NCBI GenBank assembly: GCA_902766125.1
Contig: CACXCG010000013.1
Coordinates: forward strand, 1-55,717
Source of the DNA: an uncultured Spirochaetaceae bacterium
GTDB taxonomy: Bacteria > Spirochaetota > Spirochaetia > Treponematales > Treponemataceae
Direction: 5' to 3'
DNA length: 55,717 nucleotides
Shown here: piece after piece, positions 1 through 7,524 of the stretch
Layout: each line of letters opens with the position of its first letter
How positions within the stretch are numbered: position 1 is the first letter of the stretch
Program-made: the position numbers and the translations under genes
The notes under the pieces: generated by a model
The model's input: only the letters and a program-made list of their open reading frames with translations
Databases searched by the model: none
What the model was told of the DNA's origin: nothing

Positions 1-643
1 CAGGTGTCGGTTTGTTTTTCTGAGAAAGTGCTGCCAGTGCAGGAAATTCATCTTCCGGGAATGCAGACAAATCAGGTTCTGCAGGTTTTGGTGGCGGAGG
101 TGCAAGCGACTGCGTCGGCTCAAGCGACTGCGTCGGCGCAGGTGTCGGTTCTGGCTCCGGCGCTGGTTCAGGTTCCGGTTTGGAAGAAAGTGCGAGCAGT
201 GCATCGAGGTCCATGTCCTCAACGGCAACCTGTTTGGGTTTTTCGGGCTCCGGTTCTGGTTCAGGCTCTTCAAAGTCGCTTAAATCAAGGTCGCCCAGAT
301 CCATGTCTTCTGCGGGAGCAAGCAGGTCTGAAACATCAGGGGTTGCGGGTGCGGCTTCCTGACGGGGTGATTCCCCCTCTTCGGAGTCACCGCCACCGGT
401 TATGTCTGAAAAGTCATTTGCTTCGCGCTCACGTTCTGCGGCAGCTGCATCTGCCTGCTGCTGTTCTTCTTCAGAAAGTTCAGGCATTCCCAGGCGGAAA
501 TCGTCAGAATCATCAACATCCTCGATGGTTGACGGAAGGGCAAACTGTGCAGGCTTTTCACCACGTGCTGCACGGATTGCAACTTCATTTCCGAGATTCA
601 TCATATCTGTGCTGAACTGTTTCAGCTGACTTAAGCCTGGCAT
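1..643 (-). CDS. N-terminal part of an acidic Pro/Glu-rich protein, function unknown (runs off left edge)
   Basis: The reading frame opens at ATG 643-641 and stays open to base 1, so at least 214 codons are present and the C-terminus lies outside the window. It begins MPGLSQLKQF and continues with an ordered, charged segment of about 50 residues (GNEVAIRAARGEKPA). After that it is low complexity, rich in Glu, Asp, Pro and Ala, with repeated 'MDLxxL' and 'PEPEPEP' stretches. There is no signal peptide or membrane segment in the visible part, so a cytoplasmic protein with a long disordered acidic region is likely. A near-perfect promoter (TTGTAA-17-TATAAT) ends only 9 bp before the ATG and no Shine-Dalgarno is present, which supports this start. 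The plus-strand open frames over the same bases are shadows of this biased composition. I do not recognise the function; it resembles conserved treponemal proteins I cannot name. Confidence 0.75.
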   Translation of the reverse strand, partial: MPGLSQLKQFSTDMMNLGNEVAIRAARGEKPAQFALPSTIEDVDDSDDFRLGMPELSEEEQQQADAAAAEREREANDFSDITGGGDSEEGESPRQEAAPATPDVSDLLAPAEDMDLGDLDLSDFEEPEPEPEPEKPKQVAVEDMDLDALLALSSKPEPEPAPEPEPTPAPTQSLEPTQSLAPPPPKPAEPDLSAFPEDEFPALAALSQKNKPTP

Positions 644-652
644 TTGGTTTCT

Positions 653-681
653 ATTATACTCCGCAGACAGCCTTATTACAA
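653..681 (-). promoter_or_regulatory. Promoter of the left-edge gene, near-leaderless
   Basis: On the minus strand TTGTAA (681-676) and TATAAT (658-653) are separated by 17 bp. The -10 box ends 9 bp before ATG 643, leaving room for only a 2-4 nt leader. Confidence 0.7.
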
Positions 682-764
682 GATACTAAGGCCCTGTTTT
701 TATTGTCGGAAAATAAAAAAACGCTGTTTAGAGAAAAAAATCGCTCAAAAAACGCATAAACTGC

Positions 765-793
765 TTGTCTCAAGGCTCACAAAATCCGATACT
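765..793 (+). promoter_or_regulatory. Promoter of the secreted CBM48-like gene, leaderless type
   Basis: TTGTCT (765-770), 17 bp, GATACT (788-793), then 6 bp to ATG 800. The -10 box deviates at its first base, so this is one of the weaker examples of the pattern. Confidence 0.45.
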
Positions 794-799
794 TACAGT

Positions 800-1516
800 A
801 TGAAAGCAAAATGGATTGTGGGCATGCTGTTAAGCGCAGCAGTTTTAGTTTCACCGCTGTATGCAAGCGATGATGATGACAAACTGAGCTATGAAACACT
901 GGTATCGCACATTGATTCGGTATCGTCTCCGTATGTTTCGGGGGACTATGCCGTCTTTACTGCTGAACACAATGCACGCTTTGTAGGAATTGCTTTTGAC
1001 TACGAAGATTTCAGCGTCATTCACCCCATGCAGATCCGCACCATTTACGATTACGACTTTGAACCGGTTGATTCCCTGTATTTTTACATTCTCAAGCTTC
1101 CCAAAACCGTTCAGAACATAAACTACCGCTTAGTTATTGACGGACTGTGGACAACAGACCCTCTGAATACCAGCAGAACCTACAGCAGACAGGCTGGACT
1201 GTACCTTTCACACCTTGATGTTTCCCGCAATATTCCGGCGGTAACCGAAAAAATCAACTCTAACACCGTCCGTTTTACCTACCGTGGCGCCAGAGGACAG
1301 CAGGTACGCGTTGGAGGCAGCTTTACCAACTGGGACAGCTGGATTTACACCCTTACCGAAACCGCTCCCGGCGTATACGAAATAGACATTCCCCTTGCCC
1401 CCGGTAAGTATGAATACGCATTCTATACCGGCATTATGTCTACCCCCGACCCTACAAATCCTGAGCGCGTGTATACGGCTGACGGCAAGGTTGCATCGCT
1501 TCTGATTGTTCAGTAA
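800..1516 (+). CDS. Secreted protein with C-terminal glycogen-binding (CBM48/AMPK-type) domain
   Basis: The protein has 238 residues from ATG 800. The frame is open further upstream, but the start at 800 places a clean signal peptide at the N-terminus (MKAKWIVGMLLSAAVLVSPLYA, cleavage probably after the second Ala-containing turn near residue 22), followed by an acidic DDDDK stretch. Residues about 155-238 match the early-set/CBM48 fold of AMPK-beta and branching enzymes: 'RVGGSFTNWD', then 'GVYEIDIPLAPGKYEYAF', the usual alpha-glucan-binding pattern. The middle 'YRLVIDGLWTTDP' looks like part of a second, related beta-sandwich. No catalytic domain is attached. I infer an exported or periplasmic glucan-binding or structural protein; the ligand is not proven. 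It is separate from the intracellular glycogen genes glgX/glgP at 12.9-17.5 kb. Confidence 0.7.
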   Translation: MKAKWIVGMLLSAAVLVSPLYASDDDDKLSYETLVSHIDSVSSPYVSGDYAVFTAEHNARFVGIAFDYEDFSVIHPMQIRTIYDYDFEPVDSLYFYILKLPKTVQNINYRLVIDGLWTTDPLNTSRTYSRQAGLYLSHLDVSRNIPAVTEKINSNTVRFTYRGARGQQVRVGGSFTNWDSWIYTLTETAPGVYEIDIPLAPGKYEYAFYTGIMSTPDPTNPERVYTADGKVASLLIVQ

Positions 1517-1545
1517 GGACATTCTTACCGCAACCTGACAAAGTC

Positions 1546-1574
1546 TTGAAAATTCTACCCCCTCGTGTTATACT
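1546..1574 (+). promoter_or_regulatory. Promoter of gpsA-ffh
   Basis: TTGAAA (1546-1551), 17 bp, TATACT (1569-1574). It gives a conventional leader of about 30 nt containing the ribosome binding site GAAGGAA before ATG 1611, in contrast to the leaderless heads elsewhere in the window. Confidence 0.7.
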
Positions 1575-1610
1575 GAATTCTACTATTCTATCTTATTCAG
1601 AAGGAATGTT

Positions 1611-2663
1611 ATGGATTCAAAGACAGTCGCCATCATCGGAGCTGGAGCATGGGGAACGGCACTGGGATGTGCCCTTGCACGCGGAGGACATACCGTTGAA
1701 GCATGGGCTCTGGAAGAAGATGTTGTCAATGACATCAACACCGTGCACGAAAACAAACGCTATCTTCCCGGATACGCATTGCATCCTAATCTGAGCGCTT
1801 CTCAGGACATACGCAAGGTTGCGGCAGGAAAAGACTTCATTATCATTGCAAGCCCTTCTCTGTACCTTCAGTCAACAATCAGGCAGTTTGCAGATGTGCC
1901 AAACGTTGCAGACGGAACTTCTATCATTGCATCCCTGACCAAGGGTTTTGTTCCCGCAGCTGACGGTCCTCACCTTATTCTTGAAACCATGGAACAGGCA
2001 CTTCCTGCTTCCTACAAAAATTCAACCGTATATGTTGCAGGTCCCTCTCACGCAGAGGAAGTTGCACTGGGTAAAATTACCGGACTGATTGCCGCAAGTG
2101 AACATCACCGCAACGCTATCAGAGTACGTGATTTGCTCAGGGTAAAAGGCATTATGGCATACGCTTCATTTGATACCGTGGGTGTTCAGGTGTGTGCCGC
2201 TGCAAAGAACGTCATTGCCATTGCCTACGGAAGTCTTGATGCACTTGCCGAAACAAGTGATATCTTTGGCGATAATACCGAAAGTCTTCTGCTTGCTGCA
2301 GGATTAAACGAAATCCAGACCTTAGGCTTTGCCATGGGTGCAACTCACGCAGAAACCTTTGCTTCTGTCAGTGGCGTAGGCGACCTTGACGTTACCTGTA
2401 AGTCAAAATACGGACGCAACAGACGCTTTGGTCAGGACATCATCAAAACCGACATGCTGTCGCGCTTTGAAAACATCGATGACCTTATTGCAAACGTAAA
2501 GAAAGTCGGCTATCTTCCCGAAGGTGCCATTGCATGCAAATATGTGCACGAAGTTGCCGAAGCAAAAAAACTCAAGCTTCCCATCTGCAACGGACTGTAC
2601 CGCGTGCTGAACAAAGAAGTAACTCCCCTCGCCTTCTTAAATGAACTGGTGGGACTGGAGTAA
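1611..2663 (+). CDS. gpsA: Glycerol-3-phosphate dehydrogenase [NAD(P)+]
   Basis: Reduces dihydroxyacetone phosphate to sn-glycerol 3-phosphate in the cytoplasm, supplying the backbone for phospholipids and lipoproteins. The 350-residue length is normal for the family. The N-terminus carries the Rossmann dinucleotide loop GAGAWGTALG (about residues 10-19). Family motifs follow: 'AGPSHAEEVA', the catalytic-lysine region 'AAKNVIAIA', and 'GVGDLDVTC' with the substrate-binding 'KYGRNRRFG'. A Shine-Dalgarno (AAGGAA) lies 5-6 nt before the ATG. ffh follows after 12 bp, so the two are very likely co-transcribed. Confidence 0.95.
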   Translation: MDSKTVAIIGAGAWGTALGCALARGGHTVEAWALEEDVVNDINTVHENKRYLPGYALHPNLSASQDIRKVAAGKDFIIIASPSLYLQSTIRQFADVPNVADGTSIIASLTKGFVPAADGPHLILETMEQALPASYKNSTVYVAGPSHAEEVALGKITGLIAASEHHRNAIRVRDLLRVKGIMAYASFDTVGVQVCAAAKNVIAIAYGSLDALAETSDIFGDNTESLLLAAGLNEIQTLGFAMGATHAETFASVSGVGDLDVTCKSKYGRNRRFGQDIIKTDMLSRFENIDDLIANVKKVGYLPEGAIACKYVHEVAEAKKLKLPICNGLYRVLNKEVTPLAFLNELVGLE

Positions 2664-2675
2664 AAAGGAAACAGT

Positions 2676-4043
2676 ATGTTAGAGAAAATAACCGGAACGT
2701 TCAGTAACATCATCCGTACACTGAGCGGAAAGTCAACCATTACCGAAAAAAACATTGAAGAAACCGTTGAACAGATCAAGATGGCACTGCTTGAAGCAGA
2801 CGTTAACCTTCGTGTAGTCCGCCGCTTTGTCAACGCAACCATAGAAGAAGCAAAAGGAGAAAAAGTCCTTAAGGCAGTTGATCCCGGTCAGCAGTTTGTA
2901 AAGATTATCTACGACCGCATAGTCGCAATGCTGGGAGACACAAAGACAGACCTTTCGCTCAAAGGACCAGACACGCAGTCGGTTATCCTGTTTCTGGGTC
3001 TTCAGGGTGCAGGTAAGACAACAGCCGCTCACAAACTGGCAGCCCGCCTTAAGAAAGAAGGCCGCCGTCCGTTACTTGCAGCCTGTGACTTGGTTCGTCC
3101 TGCCGCTATAGAACAGCTGTGTGTTCTGGGACAGAAAATAGATGTTCCCGTTTACAAGGAAGACGGAGCAAAGAATGCAGTAAGCGTTGCAAAAAAAGCT
3201 CTGGACTATGCAAAGAAAAACGGTCTGGATACCGTCATTGTCGATACCGCAGGCCGTCTGCAGATTGACGAAGCAATGATGCAGGAACTGGTCGATGTAA
3301 AGAAAGCACTGAATCCACAGGAAACCATTTTAGTTGCAGATGCAATGACCGGTCAGAATGCAGTAGACATTGCAAAGAGTTTTGACGAACAGCTGGGACT
3401 TACCGGCGTTATTCTTACTAAGTTTGACTCCGATGCACGCGGTGGTGCAGCACTCTCTCTTAAAACCATAACCGGTAAACCCATTCTGTATATTGGTACC
3501 GGCGAAAAAACCGAAGACTTTGAACCGTTCCATCCTGAACGAATTGCAAGCCGTATTCTGGGCATGGGCGATGTTGTTTCTCTGGTTGAAAAAGCACAGG
3601 AAACCGTTGATCAGGAAGAAGCCTTACGCATGCAGAAAAAAATGCAGCGCAATGAATTTACCCTGCAGGATATGCTGGAGCAGTTTCAGTCTGTTAAAAA
3701 GATGGGCAGCATGAGTCAGATTCTTGACATGATGCCGGGACTTGCGGGTCAGATCAGCGAAGAACAGCTTGCACAGGCAGATACAAAAAAGCAGGAAGCA
3801 ATCATCCAGAGCATGACGTACAAAGAGCGCATGAATCACCTTATCATTGGTCCCAGCAGACGTAAGCGCATTGCAAAAGGAAGCGGCACAACGGTACAGG
3901 ATGTAAACAAACTGATTAAGCAGTTTGAAAAGACAAAGCTTACCATGAAAAAGTTATCCCGTAACCGCGGAGCACAGGCAAAACTGATGCAGCAGATGGG
4001 AGCTATGGGAGGCGGATTTCCGGGCGGTGGATTTCCGTTCTAA
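2676..4043 (+). CDS. ffh: Signal recognition particle GTPase Ffh/SRP54
   Basis: GTPase subunit of the signal recognition particle; with 4.5S RNA it binds signal sequences of nascent membrane and secreted proteins and hands them to FtsY. The 455 residues show the N domain (about 1-95), the G domain with P-loop GLQGAGKTTAAHK (near 107), 'DTAGR' and 'TKFDSDARGGAALS', and a methionine-rich M domain ending in a Gly-rich tail (GGGFPGGGFPF). The M-domain RNA-binding stretch 'GPSRRKRIAKGSG' is present. It follows gpsA by 12 bp with its own AGGAAA ribosome site and ends just before a strong hairpin terminator. All expected motifs are intact. Confidence 0.97.
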   Translation: MLEKITGTFSNIIRTLSGKSTITEKNIEETVEQIKMALLEADVNLRVVRRFVNATIEEAKGEKVLKAVDPGQQFVKIIYDRIVAMLGDTKTDLSLKGPDTQSVILFLGLQGAGKTTAAHKLAARLKKEGRRPLLAACDLVRPAAIEQLCVLGQKIDVPVYKEDGAKNAVSVAKKALDYAKKNGLDTVIVDTAGRLQIDEAMMQELVDVKKALNPQETILVADAMTGQNAVDIAKSFDEQLGLTGVILTKFDSDARGGAALSLKTITGKPILYIGTGEKTEDFEPFHPERIASRILGMGDVVSLVEKAQETVDQEEALRMQKKMQRNEFTLQDMLEQFQSVKKMGSMSQILDMMPGLAGQISEEQLAQADTKKQEAIIQSMTYKERMNHLIIGPSRRKRIAKGSGTTVQDVNKLIKQFEKTKLTMKKLSRNRGAQAKLMQQMGAMGGGFPGGGFPF

Positions 4044-4060
4044 TCTGATTTAGTTCTAAA

Positions 4061-4100
4061 AAAAAGAAGGGTATCAGTCTTTCGATTGATACCCTTTTTG
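4061..4100. terminator. Bidirectional rho-independent terminator between ffh and ndk
   Basis: GGGTATCA (4069-4076) pairs with TGATACCC (4088-4095). The hairpin is flanked by an A-run on the left and T5 on the right, so it can terminate ffh (+) and also capA-ndk (-) transcription. Confidence 0.85.
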
Positions 4101-4119
4101 CTTTTAAAGGCAGATAAAA

Positions 4120-4141
4120 ACTAGTACCACGTGGTACTAGT
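4120..4141. repeat. Perfect 22-bp palindrome overlapping the ndk stop codon
   Basis: ACTAGTACCAC (4120-4130) is followed directly, with no spacer, by its exact reverse complement (4131-4141). The ndk stop codon (TAG, 4139-4137) lies inside it. The 10-mer CTAGTACCAC also recurs directly at 4121-4130 and 4137-4146. A spacer-free palindrome looks more like a protein-binding site or cruciform than a terminator, and a terminator already lies next to it. Confidence 0.8.
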
Positions 4142-4586
4142 ACCACAGAGCGGCTTCGTCTTCCCAGTCAACAATTTCTTCGGGTTTGAAGAAAAGGTTT
4201 ACTTCGCGTTCTGCACTTTCTTCACTGTCGCTTGCGTGAATGACATTGCACTGAGTGTGCATACAGTAGTCTCCGCGGATTGTTCCGGGCATAGCTTCTG
4301 TCGGTTTTGTTGAACCGGTCAGCTTGCGTACCAGAGTAACACAGTCATCACCCTGCCATACCATTGCAACAACAGGACCACTGGTAATGTAGTCAGTCAG
4401 TTCGCTAAAGAAGGGTTTTTCCTGATGCTCTGCATAGTGCTTTGCAGCCTGTTCCGGAGTAATCTGCATCAGTTTAAGGCCAACCAGTTTAAGACCTTTG
4501 TGCTCAAGGCGGCTAATCACTTCGCCTACCAGCCTGCGGTTAAGAATACCAGGCTTTAACATTGTAAAACATTTATTGTAACTCAT
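4137..4586 (-). CDS. ndk: Nucleoside diphosphate kinase
   Basis: Transfers the gamma-phosphate between nucleoside triphosphates and diphosphates through a phosphohistidine, balancing NTP and dNTP pools. The 149-residue length is normal. 'FTMLKPG' near the N-terminus contains the ATP-contacting lysine, and the active-site motif 'NVIHASDS' places the catalytic His at residue 117. Other conserved pieces are 'GPVVAMVW' and 'PGTIRGDY'. A capA-like gene lies 43 bp upstream on the same strand, so readthrough is possible. However, TTGTCA-17-TAAGGT stands exactly 6 bp before the ATG and could give a leaderless transcript; the same bases (AAGGTGAG) could instead serve as a Shine-Dalgarno in readthrough mRNA. 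Confidence 0.96.
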   Translation of the reverse strand: MSYNKCFTMLKPGILNRRLVGEVISRLEHKGLKLVGLKLMQITPEQAAKHYAEHQEKPFFSELTDYITSGPVVAMVWQGDDCVTLVRKLTGSTKPTEAMPGTIRGDYCMHTQCNVIHASDSEESAEREVNLFFKPEEIVDWEDEAALWY

Positions 4587-4592
4587 GCGCTC

Positions 4593-4621
4593 ACCTTACA
4601 CGAAAACAAAATTTTTGACAA
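4593..4621 (-). promoter_or_regulatory. Possible leaderless promoter of ndk
   Basis: On the minus strand TTGTCA (4621-4616), 17 bp, TAAGGT (4598-4593), then 6 bp to ATG 4586. The -10 box is weak (T1, A2 and T6 conserved), so this is a tentative member of the window-wide pattern. Confidence 0.4.
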
Positions 4622-4629
4622 GTGGTATG

Positions 4630-6117
4630 CTACTTCAGCGTGACCGTTGCATCGGTAAGCTGTGCCGGATACTGCTCTACATACGCAATTTTATTGCCTA
4701 AAAAACCAACCCGCACTACTTCACTGTCGGTTGCCCCGTACATACCGTCCATTCCGTTAAACACAAAGTTACCCATGGAATACACAATCAGGCTTCCGTT
4801 ATACCATTCAGTAGGCTGCAGTACATGCGGATGACTTCCAAACACAATGTCGGCACCGTTGTCGCAGAGGGCTTCATAAAATTCCCGCTGAGATTTTGAA
4901 GGAGTAAAATGATATTCTTCGCCGCCATGCACATTTACAATAACCACGTTACCCGCCTGTTTTTCTTCGCGTACTTTTTCCAGAAGTTCATCGCTCTGCC
5001 ACAGAATGCCTGCTCTGGTTTCGGTTGCAGTAGCAGTTTTCTTTCCGTTAAAGCCTGACTGTTCAACAGGGAATGCACCGCAGCTTATGACTGCAAGCGG
5101 AAGTCCCTTAACGGTCGTGTGATAAAACTGAGATGCTTCTTCTGCATTGTACCCGATGCCGCTTGAAGGAATGTTGTATTCTGCAAACGCTTTGAGCGTA
5201 TCTTTAAAACCGGACTCTCCGTAATCATAGCAGTGATTGTTTGTCTGCATCAGATAGTCAAACCCCGCCTGCATCAGATACGGAAGCACCTGTTTTTTAA
5301 ACTTAAAGGTGTAGGTTTTTGTCGCATTGTTCCACGAATCAGTAACCACTCCCTCAAGATTTCCAATCGTAAAGTCGCTGTTCTGCAAAAGCGGCAGTGT
5401 TGTTCCGAATACACGCTCCAAGCCGTCAGCATAATTCATCATAATTTCCTGAGCACCGCGCGCAACCATAATGTCACCGACACTTGCAATAAACACCGGT
5501 CCCTTGTCCTGCGCATCCGACACAGCATCATCTTCAAACACAAATGTTTTTTCGCACCAGGTGTGCAATGCCTCTTCAACTTTTTTCTGATGAACAAACA
5601 CTTTAACCACTGCACTTTGGGTTACCGAAAGCACATAATCTTCTTCGCCCGCATACTGTCCGTCAACCGGAAGTGCACGCCATCCTTCAGGAAGTTCATT
5701 TTCATCACAAAACGAAAGTTCCAGGTTAGGATCCAGCACATTCATTCCTTTGGAAGAAAAATCAGCAGGAACACAGGGAAGAATATACCGTTCTGAAAGC
5801 GGATAGCAGGTTTCGTTTTCATCTGACTGCTGGGGAAGCAGTGTAAGGTTATTTTCTATTCTGATTGAAGCAACCGTTACCGAAGCAGTTGCAAAATAAG
5901 AACCGCTTGCCTTTGACAGCTCACTTTCGGGAACAAATACAAACGGCAGCTTTTCGTCTTCCGCATCCTTTACATAGCGCCCGTACAGCACATCGGAAAC
6001 ACGCACTTCATACCGCACACGGGGAATACACAGTCGGACAATAAAAAAGGTAAGCAGCATTACAAACAGTGCCGCAACAACAGACACAATTATCAGATTT
6101 TTCTTATCAAACTTCAT
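4630..6117 (-). CDS. CapA-family (PGA_cap) putative metallophosphatase, membrane anchored
   Basis: A 495-residue protein with one N-terminal membrane anchor (about residues 9-28, IIVSVVAALFVMLL) and a large extracytoplasmic part. From about residue 210 it shows the CapA/poly-gamma-glutamate synthesis pattern related to calcineurin-like phosphoesterases: 'ASVGDIMVARG', 'GNLEGVVTD', 'TNNHCYDYGESG', 'VNVHGGEEYHF' and 'GSHPHVLQP', with metal-ligand-type Asp, Asn and His residues. The first ~200 residues match nothing I recognise. CapA proteins take part in polyglutamate or capsule export in Bacillus, but many bacteria carry homologues without a capsule, so the role here is unknown. It heads a unit with ndk and starts with TAGAAT exactly 6 bp before the ATG. 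Confidence 0.85.
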   Translation of the reverse strand: MKFDKKNLIIVSVVAALFVMLLTFFIVRLCIPRVRYEVRVSDVLYGRYVKDAEDEKLPFVFVPESELSKASGSYFATASVTVASIRIENNLTLLPQQSDENETCYPLSERYILPCVPADFSSKGMNVLDPNLELSFCDENELPEGWRALPVDGQYAGEEDYVLSVTQSAVVKVFVHQKKVEEALHTWCEKTFVFEDDAVSDAQDKGPVFIASVGDIMVARGAQEIMMNYADGLERVFGTTLPLLQNSDFTIGNLEGVVTDSWNNATKTYTFKFKKQVLPYLMQAGFDYLMQTNNHCYDYGESGFKDTLKAFAEYNIPSSGIGYNAEEASQFYHTTVKGLPLAVISCGAFPVEQSGFNGKKTATATETRAGILWQSDELLEKVREEKQAGNVVIVNVHGGEEYHFTPSKSQREFYEALCDNGADIVFGSHPHVLQPTEWYNGSLIVYSMGNFVFNGMDGMYGATDSEVVRVGFLGNKIAYVEQYPAQLTDATVTLK

Positions 6118-6123
6118 GCCGCC

Positions 6124-6152
6124 ATTCTAGCATATAATCATATTTCGTGCTA
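6124..6152 (-). promoter_or_regulatory. Leaderless-type promoter of the capA-like gene
   Basis: On the minus strand TAGCAC (6152-6147, weak -35), 17 bp, TAGAAT (6129-6124), then 6 bp to ATG 6117. No Shine-Dalgarno is present. It overlaps the divergent rnfC promoter. Confidence 0.55.
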
Positions 6153-6156
6153 TAAT
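6128..6156 (+). promoter_or_regulatory. Leaderless-type promoter of the rnf operon
   Basis: TAGCAT (6128-6133, weak -35), 17 bp, consensus TATAAT (6151-6156), then ATAGGA and ATG 6163. If transcription starts about 7 bp after the -10 box, the mRNA begins at the start codon. Confidence 0.6.
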
Positions 6157-6162
6157 ATAGGA

Positions 6163-7524
6163 ATGAAAACGCACACATTCAAAGGGGGAATTCATCCCGC
6201 CGAAAAGAAGGAATTGAGTCAGAACTGTCCGATTACAGATGCATTTCCTTCCACAAAGACCGTAACCATACCGGTTACTATGGGTGGAGCGCCAAACGTT
6301 CCGCTGGTAAAAGTTGGTGACTCTGTTGCAAAGGGTCAGAAAATTGCTGCAAGCGATGCATTCATGTCTGCACCCGTGCACGCTTCGGTTGCAGGTACCG
6401 TAAAAAAAATCCAGAATTTTATGGTTACCGCAAATGTTGAAGTTCCGTGCATTGTCATTCAGGCAGATGACTCAGACAGAACTGATTACATGCCGCCGCT
6501 TGATCCTTTTACCTGTGAAACAGAACAGGCTATTGAACGAATACGTGAAGCAGGCATTGTCGGCATGGGAGGAGCATCTTTCCCGACACATGTAAAACTC
6601 AATCCGCCGAAAGATAAAGAAATTGATTATGTGCTTTTAAACGCAGCAGAATGTGAACCGTATCTTACGGTTGATGAACGCACACTGCAGGAAACTCCGG
6701 AAAAAGTAATTGACGGTCTTGCAATCGTGCTCAAACACACTGGTGCTCACGGCATTATTGCCATTGAAACAAATAAAGATTACATCATCCCCGCACTGCA
6801 GGATGCAATTCATCAGAAACAGTATGACGATGATATTTCTATTGCACGCGTTAAGACAAAGTATCCCCAGGGTGGAGAAAAAAATCTGGTGCAGGCAGTC
6901 CTTGGTGTAGAGATTCCCGCAGGAAAGCTTCCCGCTGATGCAGGAGCACTTATTGCAAACGTGGGAACCGTCTGTGCCATAAGCGATGCATTCCGTCTGG
7001 GTAAACCGCTGATTGAACGCGCCCTTACCATAAGTGGCGGTGCATGCGAAAAACCGTGCAACATCCGCGTACCCGTAGGCACTGTCGTAGGAGACCTTAT
7101 TCCCGATGTGTTTACACTTAAAGAAGGAGAATGTGCAAAGATAATCAGCGGCGGTCCCATGATGGGCTTTGCCATGACAAACGCAAACTTCCCTGTTGCA
7201 AAGGGAACAAGCGGAGTCTTATTCCTTACCAAAAAAGAAACCTATCTTACCGATGAAGATCCGTGCATTAACTGCGGTTCCTGTGTAAACGTATGCCCCA
7301 TGCACTTAACTCCGGTTATGATGGTTAACGAATTAAAAGCCGACAGCCTTGACGGTGCAAAATACTACGGACTTATGGACTGCATTGAATGCGGCTGCTG
7401 TGCATATGTATGTCCTGCAAATGTCCGTCTGGTTCAGCGCATACGCCTTGGAAAAAATAAAGTTCGTGCACAGATGGCTGCAGAACGGGCAAAAGCGCAG
7501 CAGGCTCAGGGAGGCGCAAAATGA
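6163..7524 (+). CDS. rnfC: Rnf complex subunit RnfC (NADH/ferredoxin-binding Fe-S subunit)
   Basis: Peripheral subunit of the ion-pumping ferredoxin:NAD+ oxidoreductase. It carries the nucleotide/flavin-binding region and two [4Fe-4S] clusters. The 453 residues show the barrel-sandwich N-terminus, the glycine-rich 'GIVGMGGASFPTHVK' (about 129-143), an SLBB-like middle ('KPCNIRVPVGT'), and the cysteine motifs CINCGSCVNVCP and CIECGCCAYVCP near residues 368-415. It is the first gene of rnfCDGEAB, the order found in clostridia. It overlaps rnfD by 4 bp (ATGA). In this type of complex, electrons from reduced ferredoxin go to NAD+ and drive Na+ or H+ export. Confidence 0.96.
   Translation: MKTHTFKGGIHPAEKKELSQNCPITDAFPSTKTVTIPVTMGGAPNVPLVKVGDSVAKGQKIAASDAFMSAPVHASVAGTVKKIQNFMVTANVEVPCIVIQADDSDRTDYMPPLDPFTCETEQAIERIREAGIVGMGGASFPTHVKLNPPKDKEIDYVLLNAAECEPYLTVDERTLQETPEKVIDGLAIVLKHTGAHGIIAIETNKDYIIPALQDAIHQKQYDDDISIARVKTKYPQGGEKNLVQAVLGVEIPAGKLPADAGALIANVGTVCAISDAFRLGKPLIERALTISGGACEKPCNIRVPVGTVVGDLIPDVFTLKEGECAKIISGGPMMGFAMTNANFPVAKGTSGVLFLTKKETYLTDEDPCINCGSCVNVCPMHLTPVMMVNELKADSLDGAKYYGLMDCIECGCCAYVCPANVRLVQRIRLGKNKVRAQMAAERAKAQQAQGGAK

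Noticed and set aside
103..138. Tandem 18-bp repeat in the left-edge gene
   Set aside because: Real (two copies of AAGCGACTGCGTCGG) but it is in-frame, encoding PTQSL twice, and is ordinary low-complexity coding sequence.
4..615. Plus-strand open frame of 203 codons at the left edge
   Set aside because: It is opposite the acidic minus-strand gene, has no ribosome site, and its Gln/Val/Leu composition is what reversed Pro/Glu codons produce.
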